From DASPMP01 sp035626995 (GTDB taxonomy: Bacteria > Gemmatimonadota > Gemmatimonadetes > Gemmatimonadales > Gemmatimonadaceae): 18,120 nt of DNA. Below the pieces are notes generated by a model, which worked only from the letters and a program-made list of their open reading frames with translations, was not told the origin of the DNA and did not search any database. Numbering within the stretch: position 1 is the stretch's first letter; every line of letters starts with the position of its first letter. The translations under genes were made by a program, and so were the position numbers. Location: NCBI GenBank assembly GCA_035626995.1, contig DASPMP010000209.1:1-18120 (forward strand), read 5' to 3'. Of this stretch, positions 1-6,797 are shown piece by piece.

Positions 1-1035
1 GCGCGCGATCGCGAGCATCGTCATGCTGCCCGACGCGTCGTCATCGGCGCCATTCGCGATGCTGTCTCCCGGCGTACCCGACAGGATGCCGATGTGATCA
101 TAGTGCGAGCCATACGCCACGTACGTCTTGTTGAAGCGCGGATCGGTTCCGCGCACGACGGCCACCATGTTGTAGCCGGTGAACGATTCGCTGCGCAGCT
201 CCACGCGCCCCGAAAAACGCCGCCCCGCGAGCGCCTGGGGTGCGTCCGACGCCGGCCAGTTCGCCGGGAGCAACGATGATCCAGCCTTCGCGACGCCGAG
301 GAGCACCATGGGCAGCGGGCGCTGCGCGTCCGAAGTGGATTGGTCACCAGGGGCCTGCGCGACGGAACGCAGCAGGTCCGGCGTTGCCTGCGAGTAGAAC
401 TCCTCCGTTCCCCCTGTCATGAGCAGGATGATGGCGGACGGCTGCAGCTGCAACGCGCGCACGAGACGCTGACCCAGCTCATCCTGGCTTTCGAGCGCCG
501 AGCGTGCCGCGGTATCCGTCACGTTCGCGGGTGCGCCATGCAGCATCACGATCACCTTCCCCGCTTCGTTGATGCCGGCGAAGTCGTTCCGGCCGTGGGT
601 CATCATGCCGTAGCCGGCGAACACGACGTCCCCTTCGGCGTTGCGCTTCGGGAGCGGCGCGCCAGCGCCCAGGTTCGTCATCGGCGTGATTTCGGCGCCG
701 AGCGCGAGTGCGCTCGTCCCGTCGGCCGTCGTCACCGTGAAGCGCGTCCCGTTGCCGAACGAGTTCTTCACGAGCGGCACCCGCTGGTAGAACAGGCTGT
801 CACCGGCGGGCTCGACGCCCAGCGACATCAACCGGTCTGCGATGAACCGCGCAGCGCGTGTCGCGGACGGCGTTCCCGTCTCCCGTCCCAGGAATGAATC
901 CGCAGCGAACGCGTACACGTCCCGACGCAGCTCGTCGACGGCGACCACGCGGGCCGGCGACGTGCCGGTCGAAACGGTCGGGGCTGCCGGGGCGCACGCT
1001 CCGAGGAACACGGACAACACAACCACTCGACGCAT
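1..1035 (-). CDS. M28 family metallopeptidase lipoprotein (3' end outside window)
   Basis: The minus strand is open from an ATG at 1035 to the window edge (345 codons, no stop), so the C-terminal part is missing. The N-terminus has a short hydrophobic segment ending in the lipobox-like FLGAC (Cys14), so the protein is probably an exported, lipid-anchored enzyme. Around residues 309-315 it reads GSHYDHIG, and around 329-336 NGADDDASG. These match the M28 (aminopeptidase Y/S type) zinc sites: His311 and the Asp in the DDD run would be metal ligands. The Glu-Glu motif and last His ligand would lie beyond the edge. The middle (about residues 115-290) fits the PA-like insert common in secreted M28 enzymes. 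An AGGAG ribosome site lies 6 nt before the ATG; an in-frame ATG at 1056 is possible but would overlap that site. It is transcribed divergently from the glycosyltransferase gene. The family call is firm; the substrate is unknown. Confidence 0.88.
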   Translation of the reverse strand, partial: MRRVVVLSVFLGACAPAAPTVSTGTSPARVVAVDELRRDVYAFAADSFLGRETGTPSATRAARFIADRLMSLGVEPAGDSLFYQRVPLVKNSFGNGTRFTVTTADGTSALALGAEITPMTNLGAGAPLPKRNAEGDVVFAGYGMMTHGRNDFAGINEAGKVIVMLHGAPANVTDTAARSALESQDELGQRLVRALQLQPSAIILLMTGGTEEFYSQATPDLLRSVAQAPGDQSTSDAQRPLPMVLLGVAKAGSSLLPANWPASDAPQALAGRRFSGRVELRSESFTGYNMVAVVRGTDPRFNKTYVAYGSHYDHIGILSGTPGDSIANGADDDASGSMTMLAIAR

Positions 1036-1244
1036 TCGGGGCTCCTGTAAGGCCATGGGGGCGTCCTGATGGAGCGGACGCTAGCTGTTGCCCCGCTAAC
1101 CTCGCAAGCGCGGCATTTTCAGCGGGTTGCGATGGTTGCCACGAACATGCATTGACAGTCCGTGTATTACTCTCAGGCGCCAGATTCCCTTCAGTCTGCC
1201 GGCGCGTCGTGTCGCGCCCTCGCAACGCCATCCCGAGGCATCTC
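1036..1244. promoter_or_regulatory. Divergent intergenic region, M28 peptidase / glycosyltransferase
   Basis: This 209-nt gap separates two divergent genes and should hold both promoters. A perfect TTGACA lies at 1152-1157 on the plus strand, but no good -10 hexamer follows at 16-19 nt. On the minus strand, TTGCGA and CTAGCG sit 17 nt apart around 1080-1110, a weak match. No exact promoter can be assigned. Confidence 0.35.
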
Positions 1245-1985
1245 TTGCTCTATATCTGCATTCCCGCGTACAACGAAGCACCCACCGTCGGCCTGCTGCT
1301 CTGGCGCTTGCGTAGCGTCATGCAGGACGTCGCGCGGGAGTACGAGATCATCGTCTACAATGACGGGAGCACGGACGCCACCGCCGAGACCCTCCAGTCG
1401 TACGCCGAAGTCCTGCCGCTGAGCGTGCTCGGCGAACCAATGCACCAGGGATATGGCCACGCGCTGGAGGCGCTCGTACGCGCCGTGTCCAAGCGGACGC
1501 GGTATCCACGACGCGACGGCATGCTCACGATGCAGGCCGACTTCACCGACCGCCCCGAGGATCTCCCCGAGCTGTTCAAGCGCTTCGAGGGAGGCGCGGA
1601 TCTCATCGTCGGCGAGCGCGAGGTCTCTGACGCCTGGCCGGCGCCGGCGCGGATGCTGCGCCGTATCGCGCCCTACATCACACGTCCATTCGTGAAGCTT
1701 CCCGACATCAAGGATCCCTTCGGGACGCTGCGCGTGTATCGCATCTCCGTGCTCCGCGACATGCTCAAGGACGCGGGCGACAAGCCGCTGCTGCACTCCG
1801 ACGGCTGGTCCGCCAACGTGGAAATGCTCGTGCGGGCGTCGAAGCATTCGCGTCGCATCGAGACCGTGAGCTTCTCACCGCGCTACGAGCTGCGTCCCCG
1901 TGAGACGCGAGTGCAACCATGGAAGCACGCCATCGCGCTGTATCGCAACGCGAAAGCGCTGCGTGCACAGGCGGTGACATCGTGA
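1245..1985 (+). CDS. Family 2 glycosyltransferase (GT-A, DPM1-like, cytosolic)
   Basis: A 246-aa glycosyltransferase catalytic domain without membrane segments. The GT2 signature opens the protein: CIPAYNEAPTVG (residues 5-16) and VYNDGSTDAT (37-46) form the nucleotide-sugar-binding half. MQADFTD (96-102) occupies the place of the metal-binding DXD motif. HSDGWSANVEML near residue 187 resembles the acceptor/catalytic region of dolichyl-phosphate mannosyltransferase-like enzymes. The likely job is moving a sugar from an activated donor to a lipid or cell-surface acceptor; donor and acceptor are unknown. The open frame extends upstream to 858, but that part is antisense to the M28 gene. I chose TTG at 1245 because GAGG at 1235-1238 lies 6 nt before it and the conserved domain starts right after. 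GTG at 1209 is an alternative. The stop overlaps the next gene's GTG by 4 nt. Confidence 0.87.
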   Translation: MLYICIPAYNEAPTVGLLLWRLRSVMQDVAREYEIIVYNDGSTDATAETLQSYAEVLPLSVLGEPMHQGYGHALEALVRAVSKRTRYPRRDGMLTMQADFTDRPEDLPELFKRFEGGADLIVGEREVSDAWPAPARMLRRIAPYITRPFVKLPDIKDPFGTLRVYRISVLRDMLKDAGDKPLLHSDGWSANVEMLVRASKHSRRIETVSFSPRYELRPRETRVQPWKHAIALYRNAKALRAQAVTS

Positions 1986-2824
1986 GAACAGCCTCGGCGC
2001 TCGGTTCTCGGCTCTCGGCCGTGGGCTCTCGGCTCTCGGCCTTCGGCCTCGGCCTCGGCTTGCTCGCCACCGCCCTTCCTGCGCAGGACAGCACTGTCCG
2101 CACGCCTGCAGCGCCTGAGGGCTCGCCGCGCGCAGCCGTGCCCTTTGCGCCCGGTGAGCGCGCCGACTACCAGGTGAAATTCGGGCCCTTCAGCGTCGGT
2201 CGCGGCACCATGGACGTCATGGGGCTCGACACCGTACGGGGGCGCGAGACATGGCACATCCTCTTCCGCATCCGCGGTGGTGTCCCCGGTTACCGTGTGG
2301 ACGACCGCATGGAAAGCTGGATGGACACGCAGACGCTCGCGTCGCTCCGGTTCAAGCAGGACATGAACGAGGGAAGCCGCGAACGCGAGCGCCATTTCGA
2401 GATCTACCCCGGCAGCACCTACGTGGAGGACAACCGCGAACCGCAGGCGACCGTCCCGCTGCCGCTCGATGACGGTTCGTTTCTGTACTTCGTGCGCACC
2501 ATCCCGCTCGAAGTCGGCAAGGAGTACACTTTCGACCAGTACTTCCGTCCCGATCGGAACCCGGTCCGCATTCAGGTGCTCCGCAAGGAGCGCATCAAGG
2601 TGCCCGCAGGGACCTTCGAGACGATCGTGATCCGTCCGATCATCAAGGCGCGCGGTGTCTTCTCGGAAGACGGTCGCGCGGAGATCTGGCTTACCGACGA
2701 CGACAATCGCCTCATGGTGCAGATGAAGTCGCACATGAAGCTCGGCTCCCTGAGCCTGTTCCTGCGTTCCTACACGCCGGGCAAGATGGCCACTGCGGAT
2801 TCCACGGCGGTCGCACCGCAATGA
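1982..2824 (+). CDS. DUF3108-like exported protein
   Basis: 280-aa protein. From about residue 60 it resembles the DUF3108 family: a YQVKFGPFSVG-type opening strand, a VDDRMESW motif, a Tyr/Phe-rich middle with FVRTIPLEVGKEYTF, and VPAGTFETIVIRP near the end. Members of this family are predicted periplasmic or outer-membrane beta proteins of unknown function. The first 35 residues act as a signal peptide (hydrophobic GLGLGLLATALPAQ, probable cleavage near ALPA/Q). Most of this leader is encoded by tandem TCTCGGC heptamers, which is unusual. The start is GTG at 1982, overlapping the previous TGA, with AGGCGG about 8 nt before it. An in-frame ATG at 1919 would place an unrelated tail before the signal peptide, so I rejected it. 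The gene overlaps the next one by 4 nt (ATGA). Identification is by motif memory only; function is open. Confidence 0.78.
   Translation: MRTASALGSRLSAVGSRLSAFGLGLGLLATALPAQDSTVRTPAAPEGSPRAAVPFAPGERADYQVKFGPFSVGRGTMDVMGLDTVRGRETWHILFRIRGGVPGYRVDDRMESWMDTQTLASLRFKQDMNEGSRERERHFEIYPGSTYVEDNREPQATVPLPLDDGSFLYFVRTIPLEVGKEYTFDQYFRPDRNPVRIQVLRKERIKVPAGTFETIVIRPIIKARGVFSEDGRAEIWLTDDDNRLMVQMKSHMKLGSLSLFLRSYTPGKMATADSTAVAPQ
1992..2059 (+). repeat. Tandem TCTCGGC heptamer tract inside a signal peptide
   Basis: About ten units of a 7-nt repeat (consensus TCTCGGC, with variants CCTCGGC, GCTCGGT, CGTGGGC, CTTCGGC and two 6-nt CTCGGC) run head to tail. They encode the n- and h-regions of the DUF3108 signal peptide, seen in the protein as GSRLSAVGSRLSAFGLGLG. 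The reverse complement, GCCGAGA, recurs at 6766-6792, 8230-8264 and 8414-8441. Confidence 0.85.
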
Positions 2825-3798
2825 CCGGGCGTCCGCCGGACCCGAAGCGGCGGAGTGTCCCGGAAGCTGATCTCACCGCGGTGCGCACCGTGCCGGTGCT
2901 GCGTCGCGAGAACAAGGTGAGTGCCGACGAGTTCGCGAAGCCACCGGGGAGCGACCGGTCGTTTCACGCGTTCGTGTCGTCGTTGCCTGACATCCTCGTC
3001 GCGCGCGACTTCCGCCGCGTCGTTGATGCGCTCGCGACAGCCGCGGAGAAGCGACGCGGCGTCATCGTGATGCTGGGGGGACACATCGTGAAGACCGGGC
3101 TGGCGCCACTGCTCGTGTCGCTGATGGAGCGGAAGGTCATCACCCACATCGCCATGAATGGCTCGGCGGCCATTCATGATTTTGAAATCTCCCGCTTCGG
3201 CGGCACGTCGGAAGACGTCGCGGCTGGACTGAAGGATGGGACCTTCGGCATGTCCGAGGAGACTGGCCGCGAGATGAATGCGGCCTTCATCGCCGGCATG
3301 GACGCGCAGCTCGGGATGGGAGCGGCGCTGCAGGCGCGTCTGCAGCAGTCCACGCTCGCGGAGCCGGAGCTCAGCGTCCTGCTCGCGGCCGCGAAGCATG
3401 ACATCCCGGTGACCGTTCATGCGGCGATTGGCGCCGAGATCATCCACCAGCATCCGGCGGCCAATGGCGCGGCCATCGGTGACACCAGCCATCGCGATTT
3501 CCGGATCCTCGCCCAGAGCATCGTATCCCTCGACGACGGCGGCGTCGTCCTCAACCTGGGCAGTGCGGTGATCATGCCTGAGGTTTTCCTGAAGGCGCTC
3601 ACCATTGCCCGCAATCTTGGTAGCGGGAAGCCGCAGAATTTCACGACCTGCGACCTGGACATGACACGGCACTACCGGCCGCGGATGAACGTCGTCCAGC
3701 GCCCGACGCTGCACAGCGGCAAGGGGTACGAGATCACCGGGCATCATGAGCTCATGGTGCCACTGCTGGTCTGGGCCGTGCTCGACCGACTCGGCTGA
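2821..3798 (+). CDS. Conserved protein, possible deoxyhypusine synthase-like fold
   Basis: 325-aa soluble protein with no signal peptide or membrane span. Residues 1-45 look variable. The conserved part begins near 47 and includes VIVMLGGHIVKTG (81-93), which looks like a Gly-rich dinucleotide loop, then HIAMNGSAAIHDFE (109-122), GTFGMSEETGR (140-150), IIHQHP (207-212) and LNLGSAVIMPE (244-254). The pattern recalls bacterial proteins sometimes annotated as deoxyhypusine-synthase-related. The classical NAD and lysine motifs of true deoxyhypusine synthases are not seen, and bacteria lack hypusinated EF-P in the usual sense, so I do not assign that reaction. The start ATG overlaps the preceding TGA, so translation is probably coupled to the DUF3108 gene. 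A similarly long antisense frame at 2770-3747 is a shadow: it has no family motifs and is rich in His and Arg. Confidence 0.7.
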   Translation: MTGRPPDPKRRSVPEADLTAVRTVPVLRRENKVSADEFAKPPGSDRSFHAFVSSLPDILVARDFRRVVDALATAAEKRRGVIVMLGGHIVKTGLAPLLVSLMERKVITHIAMNGSAAIHDFEISRFGGTSEDVAAGLKDGTFGMSEETGREMNAAFIAGMDAQLGMGAALQARLQQSTLAEPELSVLLAAAKHDIPVTVHAAIGAEIIHQHPAANGAAIGDTSHRDFRILAQSIVSLDDGGVVLNLGSAVIMPEVFLKALTIARNLGSGKPQNFTTCDLDMTRHYRPRMNVVQRPTLHSGKGYEITGHHELMVPLLVWAVLDRLG

Positions 3799-3843
3799 CC
3801 AGGCAGGTCGCTGCGCCGATCGGGTTGTGATCCTGGTTGAGCC

Positions 3844-3983
3844 AGAGGGACAGGGGCACCCGTCGCGCGAACGTTCCTCGCGCTGTTAGCGCTCGTCACT
3901 CAGCTTCGTCGGCGACCCACGCAAAGAGCGGCGTGGGTACCCGGCCTCCTCAGGAGTCGCGCTCTGGGCGCCCCTGCCCCTCC
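3844..3983. repeat. Palindromic repeat element, GGGTACCC family (copy 1, inverted)
   Basis: A 140-bp element bounded by imperfect inverted ends: 3844-3868 and 3959-3983 match at 19 of 25 positions when one is reverse-complemented. Inside are GGGTACCC at 3935-3942, the flanking GGCCTCCTCAGGAGTCGCG, a perfect 8-bp hairpin (ACCCACGC 3915-3922 with GCGTGGGT 3931-3938) and GCGCT-GTT-AGCGC. Read on the minus strand, its core matches copies 2 and 3. No protein gene lies here. Confidence 0.7.
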
Positions 3984-4117
3984 GCCCCAACCTGCTCCAA
4001 CTCTTCGCAGCGCCCGGCGGGCTAGCTACCCCGCGAGCCCCGGCCAGCGCGTGGCCAAGCACGTTCAGGCGTGAACGCCGCCCATTGTGGCGGCCAAGAG
4101 TTCTGGCCCGCGATCGG
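3984..4117. other. Spacer with no recognised feature
   Basis: Between the two repeat elements I see only GC-rich sequence without a credible gene, promoter or RNA. Frames crossing it have no ribosome site or family motif. Confidence 0.5.
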
Positions 4118-4267
4118 GTGAGCGACGTGGATTGGGCACTCGGAGCGCGACCTCTGAGGCAGCCGGGTACCCGCGCTGCAGTTTGCGCGGGTGGCTGCCG
4201 AAGGGAGCGAGGAGCGCTGACAGCGCGACGAGCGATCGCCGAAGGGTGCTCAATCCACGGCGCTCAC
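4118..4267. repeat. Palindromic repeat element, GGGTACCC family (copy 2, MITE-like)
   Basis: A 150-bp element with 24-nt terminal inverted repeats, 4118-4141 and 4244-4267, matching at 21 of 24 positions. The core GCGACCTCTGAGG is followed by GGGTACCC at 4165-4172. A strong nested stem follows: GGCAGCC (4159-4165) pairs with GGCTGCC (4193-4199), and ACCCGCGC (4169-4176) pairs with GCGCGGGT (4185-4192). GAGCGCTGACAGCGCGA near 4213 parallels GAGCGCTAACAGCGCGA in copy 1 (minus strand). There is no transposase inside. Confidence 0.75.
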
Positions 4268-4282
4268 ACTCACCGGCGAGGC

Positions 4283-4320
4283 CAATAAAGAAAAAGGCCG
4301 CCCCCGAGGGAGCGGCCTTT
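4283..4320 (-). terminator. Rho-independent terminator of the 70-aa membrane protein gene
   Basis: AAAGGCCGC (4293-4301) and GCGGCCTTT (4312-4320) form a 9-bp stem, extended by CCC/GGG inside the loop. On the minus strand the stem is followed by TTTTTCTTTATT, a proper U-tract, so it serves the small gene ending at 4343. The plus side has only three T residues. Confidence 0.85.
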
Positions 4321-4342
4321 CACGTCCTGAAACGACGTCAGC

Positions 4343-4555
4343 TCACGACCACTTCGATCTCAGCTTCGACGCCGTGTCCGGACTGACGATGCGAATCACG
4401 AAGTAAAGGATGAGCCCGACGATAGCGATCTTGATCGCCCAGCCGAGCAACATGAGCAGAATCGCGAATAGTACCCCAAACAGACCAAACGCCACCTTGA
4501 GCAGGAACAACCCTGCCAGCGCGAAAAGTCCGATCATGAACACGGTGCGGAGCAT
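4343..4555 (-). CDS. Small 70-aa membrane protein of unknown function
   Basis: The protein starts MLRTVFMIGLFALAGLFLL and is almost entirely hydrophobic up to residue 56. It most likely forms two transmembrane helices (about 4-24 and 27-53) joined by a very short turn, ending in a basic tail, DTASKLRSKW. I start it at ATG 4555 because GAGG lies 9 nt upstream on the minus strand. The open frame reaches 4645, but its first 30 residues are polar and have no ribosome site. It stands alone, divergent from lipA, with its own terminator. I do not recognise a named family; the context suggests a single-gene envelope protein. Confidence 0.72.
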   Translation of the reverse strand: MLRTVFMIGLFALAGLFLLKVAFGLFGVLFAILLMLLGWAIKIAIVGLILYFVIRIVSPDTASKLRSKWS

Positions 4556-4667
4556 ACCAGTAATCCTCAAAAGTTCTGTCTTCCCTACGGACCCCTCGTG
4601 GCGGGGTTTCAGCGAACCGTACACACCAATGGCTCGCATCGCCATGCCCGAACGGAGGATACCACGC

Positions 4668-4697
4668 TAACCAGCTAGTTTGTTCCATGCTGGTTAG
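4668..4697. promoter_or_regulatory. 9-bp inverted repeat between divergent small membrane gene and lipA
   Basis: CTAACCAGC (4668-4676) and GCTGGTTAG (4689-4697) are perfect inverted repeats around a 12-nt spacer. The position between two divergent genes suits a regulator binding site or overlapping promoters. No regulator gene is adjacent, so the role is inferred only. Confidence 0.4.
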
Positions 4698-4720
4698 GCT
4701 CGCTACCGCCCCAATCCAGC

Positions 4721-4737
4721 CGGGGTAGATTACCCCG
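4721..4737. promoter_or_regulatory. CGGGGTA-GAT-TACCCCG palindrome upstream of lipA
   Basis: Perfect 7-bp arms with a 3-nt centre, 24 nt before the lipA start. It contains TAGATT, a weak -10-like hexamer. It could be an operator on the lipA-pdh transcript or a 5' leader hairpin. Confidence 0.4.
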
Positions 4738-4761
4738 TCCGCGCACCCTGACCCCAGAGGA

Positions 4762-5670
4762 ATGGCGGACACTCTCTACCAAATCATGGGACGCCACCGG
4801 GTGCAGCCGCTTCCGGAGCGAAAGCCCCCCTGGCTGAAGGTCAAGGCGCCGGGTGGACCCAACTATCTGAAGCTCAAGCAGATGATGCGGTCCCTGGACC
4901 TGCATACAGTCTGCGAAGAAGCGCATTGTCCCAACGTCGGCGAGTGCTGGGAGCATGGCGCCGCGACGTTCATGATCCTTGGCGATGTCTGCACCCGCAA
5001 CTGCGCCTACTGCGCCGTCGCCCACGGACGTCCCCCGAAGTTCGACGCCACCGAGCCGTCCCGCGTCGCCCACGCCGTCGCCGAGATGCAGCTGCGCCAC
5101 GCGGTCATCACCTCCGTCGACCGCGACGACCTGCCCGACTATGGCGCCTGGGCATTCGCCGAGACCATCCGGCAGATCCACGAGAAGCTCCCCGAGTGCT
5201 CGGTCGAGGTCCTCGTCCCGGATTTCCAGGGGGACGAAGACGCGATTCGCGCAGTGCTCGAGGCGCGTCCCGAGATCTACAACCACAACACCGAGACGGT
5301 GCCGCGACTGTACAAGAAGTGCCGTCCCGGCGGACGCTACGAGCGGGTCATGCAGATCTTCCGGTTCGCGAAAACGACCGCGCCCGACATTCCCACGAAG
5401 ACGGGTATCATCCTCGGCATGGGCGAGACGAACGAGGAAGTGCTCAAGGTCATGGAAGACCTCCGTGCAGTCGACGTCGACATCCTGACGCTGGGCCAGT
5501 ACTTGCGGCCGTCAGACGGGCACATCGCCCTCGATCGCTACGTCACCCCGGACGAGTTCACGATGTTCCGTGAAGCGGGCCGGGCGATGGGCTTCAAGCA
5601 TGTTGAATCCGGGCCGCTGGTCCGGTCGAGCTACCACGCATGGGAACAGGTCCAGGCAGCGGGAGTGTGA
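4762..5670 (+). CDS. lipA: Lipoyl synthase
   Basis: 302-aa radical SAM enzyme that inserts two sulfurs into octanoyl groups on lipoyl domains. Both iron-sulfur sites are visible. The auxiliary cluster is CX4CX5C with Cys51, Cys56 and Cys62 (TVCEEAHCPNVGEC). The radical SAM cluster is CX3CX2C with Cys77, Cys81 and Cys84 (CTRNCAYC). The conserved RSSY (288-291) near the C-terminus supplies the serine ligand of the auxiliary cluster. Length agrees with the family (about 300-320). The start is uncertain: AGAGG lies only 1 nt before ATG 4762, too close for normal use. ATG 4786, which would begin MGRHRVQPLPERKPPWLKVK, has no ribosome site. It is the first gene of the PDH cluster, 4 nt ahead of pdhA, so lipoate maturation and its main user are probably co-transcribed. 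Confidence 0.97.
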   Translation: MADTLYQIMGRHRVQPLPERKPPWLKVKAPGGPNYLKLKQMMRSLDLHTVCEEAHCPNVGECWEHGAATFMILGDVCTRNCAYCAVAHGRPPKFDATEPSRVAHAVAEMQLRHAVITSVDRDDLPDYGAWAFAETIRQIHEKLPECSVEVLVPDFQGDEDAIRAVLEARPEIYNHNTETVPRLYKKCRPGGRYERVMQIFRFAKTTAPDIPTKTGIILGMGETNEEVLKVMEDLRAVDVDILTLGQYLRPSDGHIALDRYVTPDEFTMFREAGRAMGFKHVESGPLVRSSYHAWEQVQAAGV

Positions 5671-5674
5671 GCAG

Positions 5675-6766
5675 ATGACACCGGACATGAAGACGGACAA
5701 GAAGGCGGACAAAAAGGCGGACAAGGCCGCGAAGTCGCGTAATAGCGACAACGGTAGCCACAACGGCAGCGGCGACAACATGGCGCTGCTCCGCTCCATG
5801 CTGCTGCAGCGCCGCTTCGAGGAGCGCACCGCCGAGGCATACGCGCTGGGCAAGATCGGCGGCTTCTGCCACCTGTACATCGGCCAGGAAGCCGTGAGCA
5901 CCGGAACGATCTCGCTGCTCCGCCCCGACGATTACATCATCACCACCTATCGCGACCACGGCCAGGCGCTCGCGCGCGGGATGTCGTCTCGCTCGATCAT
6001 GGCGGAGCTGTTCGGGAAGATCGACGGATGCTCCCGCGGCAAGGGCGGCTCGATGCACCTGTTCGATAGAAATCTCAACTTCCTCGGCGGCCATGGCATT
6101 GTTGGTGGACATGTGCCCGTGGCGACCGGGGTCGGCTTCGCCATCAAGTACCGCGGCGGCGACCAGGTTTGCATCTGCTTCATGGGCGAGTCGGTCGTGA
6201 ACACCGGTGCGTTCCACGAGGCACTCAACATGGCCGGCCTCTGGAAGCTGCCGGTCGTGTACATCATCGAGAACAACCGCTACGGGATGGGCACCGCGCT
6301 CGAGCGCGCGTCCGCCATTCACGACATCTACGAGCGCGGCGCGGCGTACAACATGACCCGCGCGCAGTGCGACGGGCAGGACGTCTTCGCCGTGCGGAAG
6401 TCGGTGGGCGAAGCCATCGAGCGCGCGCGCAAGGAATCGCTTCCGACGCTGCTCGAGGTGCGCACCTATCGCTTCATGGGACATTCGATGTCGGACGCGG
6501 TGAGCGGCACCTATCGCACGAAAGCCGAGCTCGAGGAGTGGCAGAAGCGCGACCCGATCGTGCTCCTCCGCGTGCAGATGCAGGAGCAAGGCGAGCTCAC
6601 CGAAGAGCAGTTGCAGAAGCTCGACGAGGAGCTCAAGGCAGAGGTCCAGGACGCGATCGACTTCGCGGACAAGAGCCCCGAGCCGCCACCGGAAGCGCTG
6701 TTCGAAGACGTGCTGGTGGACACGACGAGCGACGCGACCGCGGAAGCCGCCGCGGTGAGCAGTTAG
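5675..6766 (+). CDS. pdhA: Pyruvate dehydrogenase E1 component, alpha subunit
   Basis: 363-aa thiamine-diphosphate enzyme subunit of the alpha2-beta2 type. It decarboxylates pyruvate and passes the acetyl group to lipoyl-E2. Family marks include HLYIGQEAV, TTYRDHGQALARG, KGGSMHLFD, GGHGIVGGHVPVATG, ENNRYGMGTA (199-208) and the active-site loop RFMGHSMSD. The ThDP/Mg motif, usually GDG-X(n)-NN, reads GES here (171-173) with NN at 200-201. The first ~36 residues are a Lys/Asp tail (KTDKKADKKADKAAK). The start is ATG 5675, with GGGAG 9 nt upstream and 4 nt after the lipA stop; ATG 5687 is possible. The longer open frame from 5570 overlaps lipA. The ending (TSDATAEAAAVSS) is low complexity and merges into heptamer repeats. 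Confidence 0.95.
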   Translation: MTPDMKTDKKADKKADKAAKSRNSDNGSHNGSGDNMALLRSMLLQRRFEERTAEAYALGKIGGFCHLYIGQEAVSTGTISLLRPDDYIITTYRDHGQALARGMSSRSIMAELFGKIDGCSRGKGGSMHLFDRNLNFLGGHGIVGGHVPVATGVGFAIKYRGGDQVCICFMGESVVNTGAFHEALNMAGLWKLPVVYIIENNRYGMGTALERASAIHDIYERGAAYNMTRAQCDGQDVFAVRKSVGEAIERARKESLPTLLEVRTYRFMGHSMSDAVSGTYRTKAELEEWQKRDPIVLLRVQMQEQGELTEEQLQKLDEELKAEVQDAIDFADKSPEPPPEALFEDVLVDTTSDATAEAAAVSS

Positions 6767-6792
6767 CCGAGGCCGAGAGCCGAGAGCCGAGA
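6766..6792 (+). repeat. GCCGAGA heptamer tract filling the pdhA-pdhB junction
   Basis: One GCCGAG and three GCCGAGA units run head to tail from the last base of the pdhA stop codon to 5 nt before the pdhB ATG. The 31-nt spacer is thus nearly all repeat. No separate Shine-Dalgarno sequence exists, so the purine-rich GAGA of the last unit is the only ribosome-site candidate. Confidence 0.88.
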
Positions 6793-6797
6793 ATCAG

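Noticed and set aside
1152..1157. TTGACA as a -35 box for the glycosyltransferase
   Set aside because: No acceptable -10 hexamer at 16-19 nt; the nearest TATTAC is only 7 nt away.
858..1244. Upstream extension of the glycosyltransferase frame to ATG 858
   Set aside because: It is antisense to the M28 peptidase gene, is Arg-rich without family similarity, and a TTG with a good ribosome site lies right at the domain start.
2770..3747. 325-aa open frame on the minus strand
   Set aside because: Shadow of the plus-strand conserved protein; its product is His/Arg-rich with no motif, while the plus frame has conserved blocks and coupled start/stop overlap.
3799..4117. Small plus-strand frame at 3837-4025
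   Set aside because: It crosses the palindromic repeat, has no ribosome site, and its product has no recognisable feature.
4293..4320. Terminator for the plus-strand three-gene operon
   Set aside because: It lies about 500 nt past the last stop and the U-tract is on the minus strand, so it belongs to the 70-aa gene.
5594..6589. 331-aa open frame on the minus strand
   Set aside because: Antisense shadow of pdhA, which is firmly identified.
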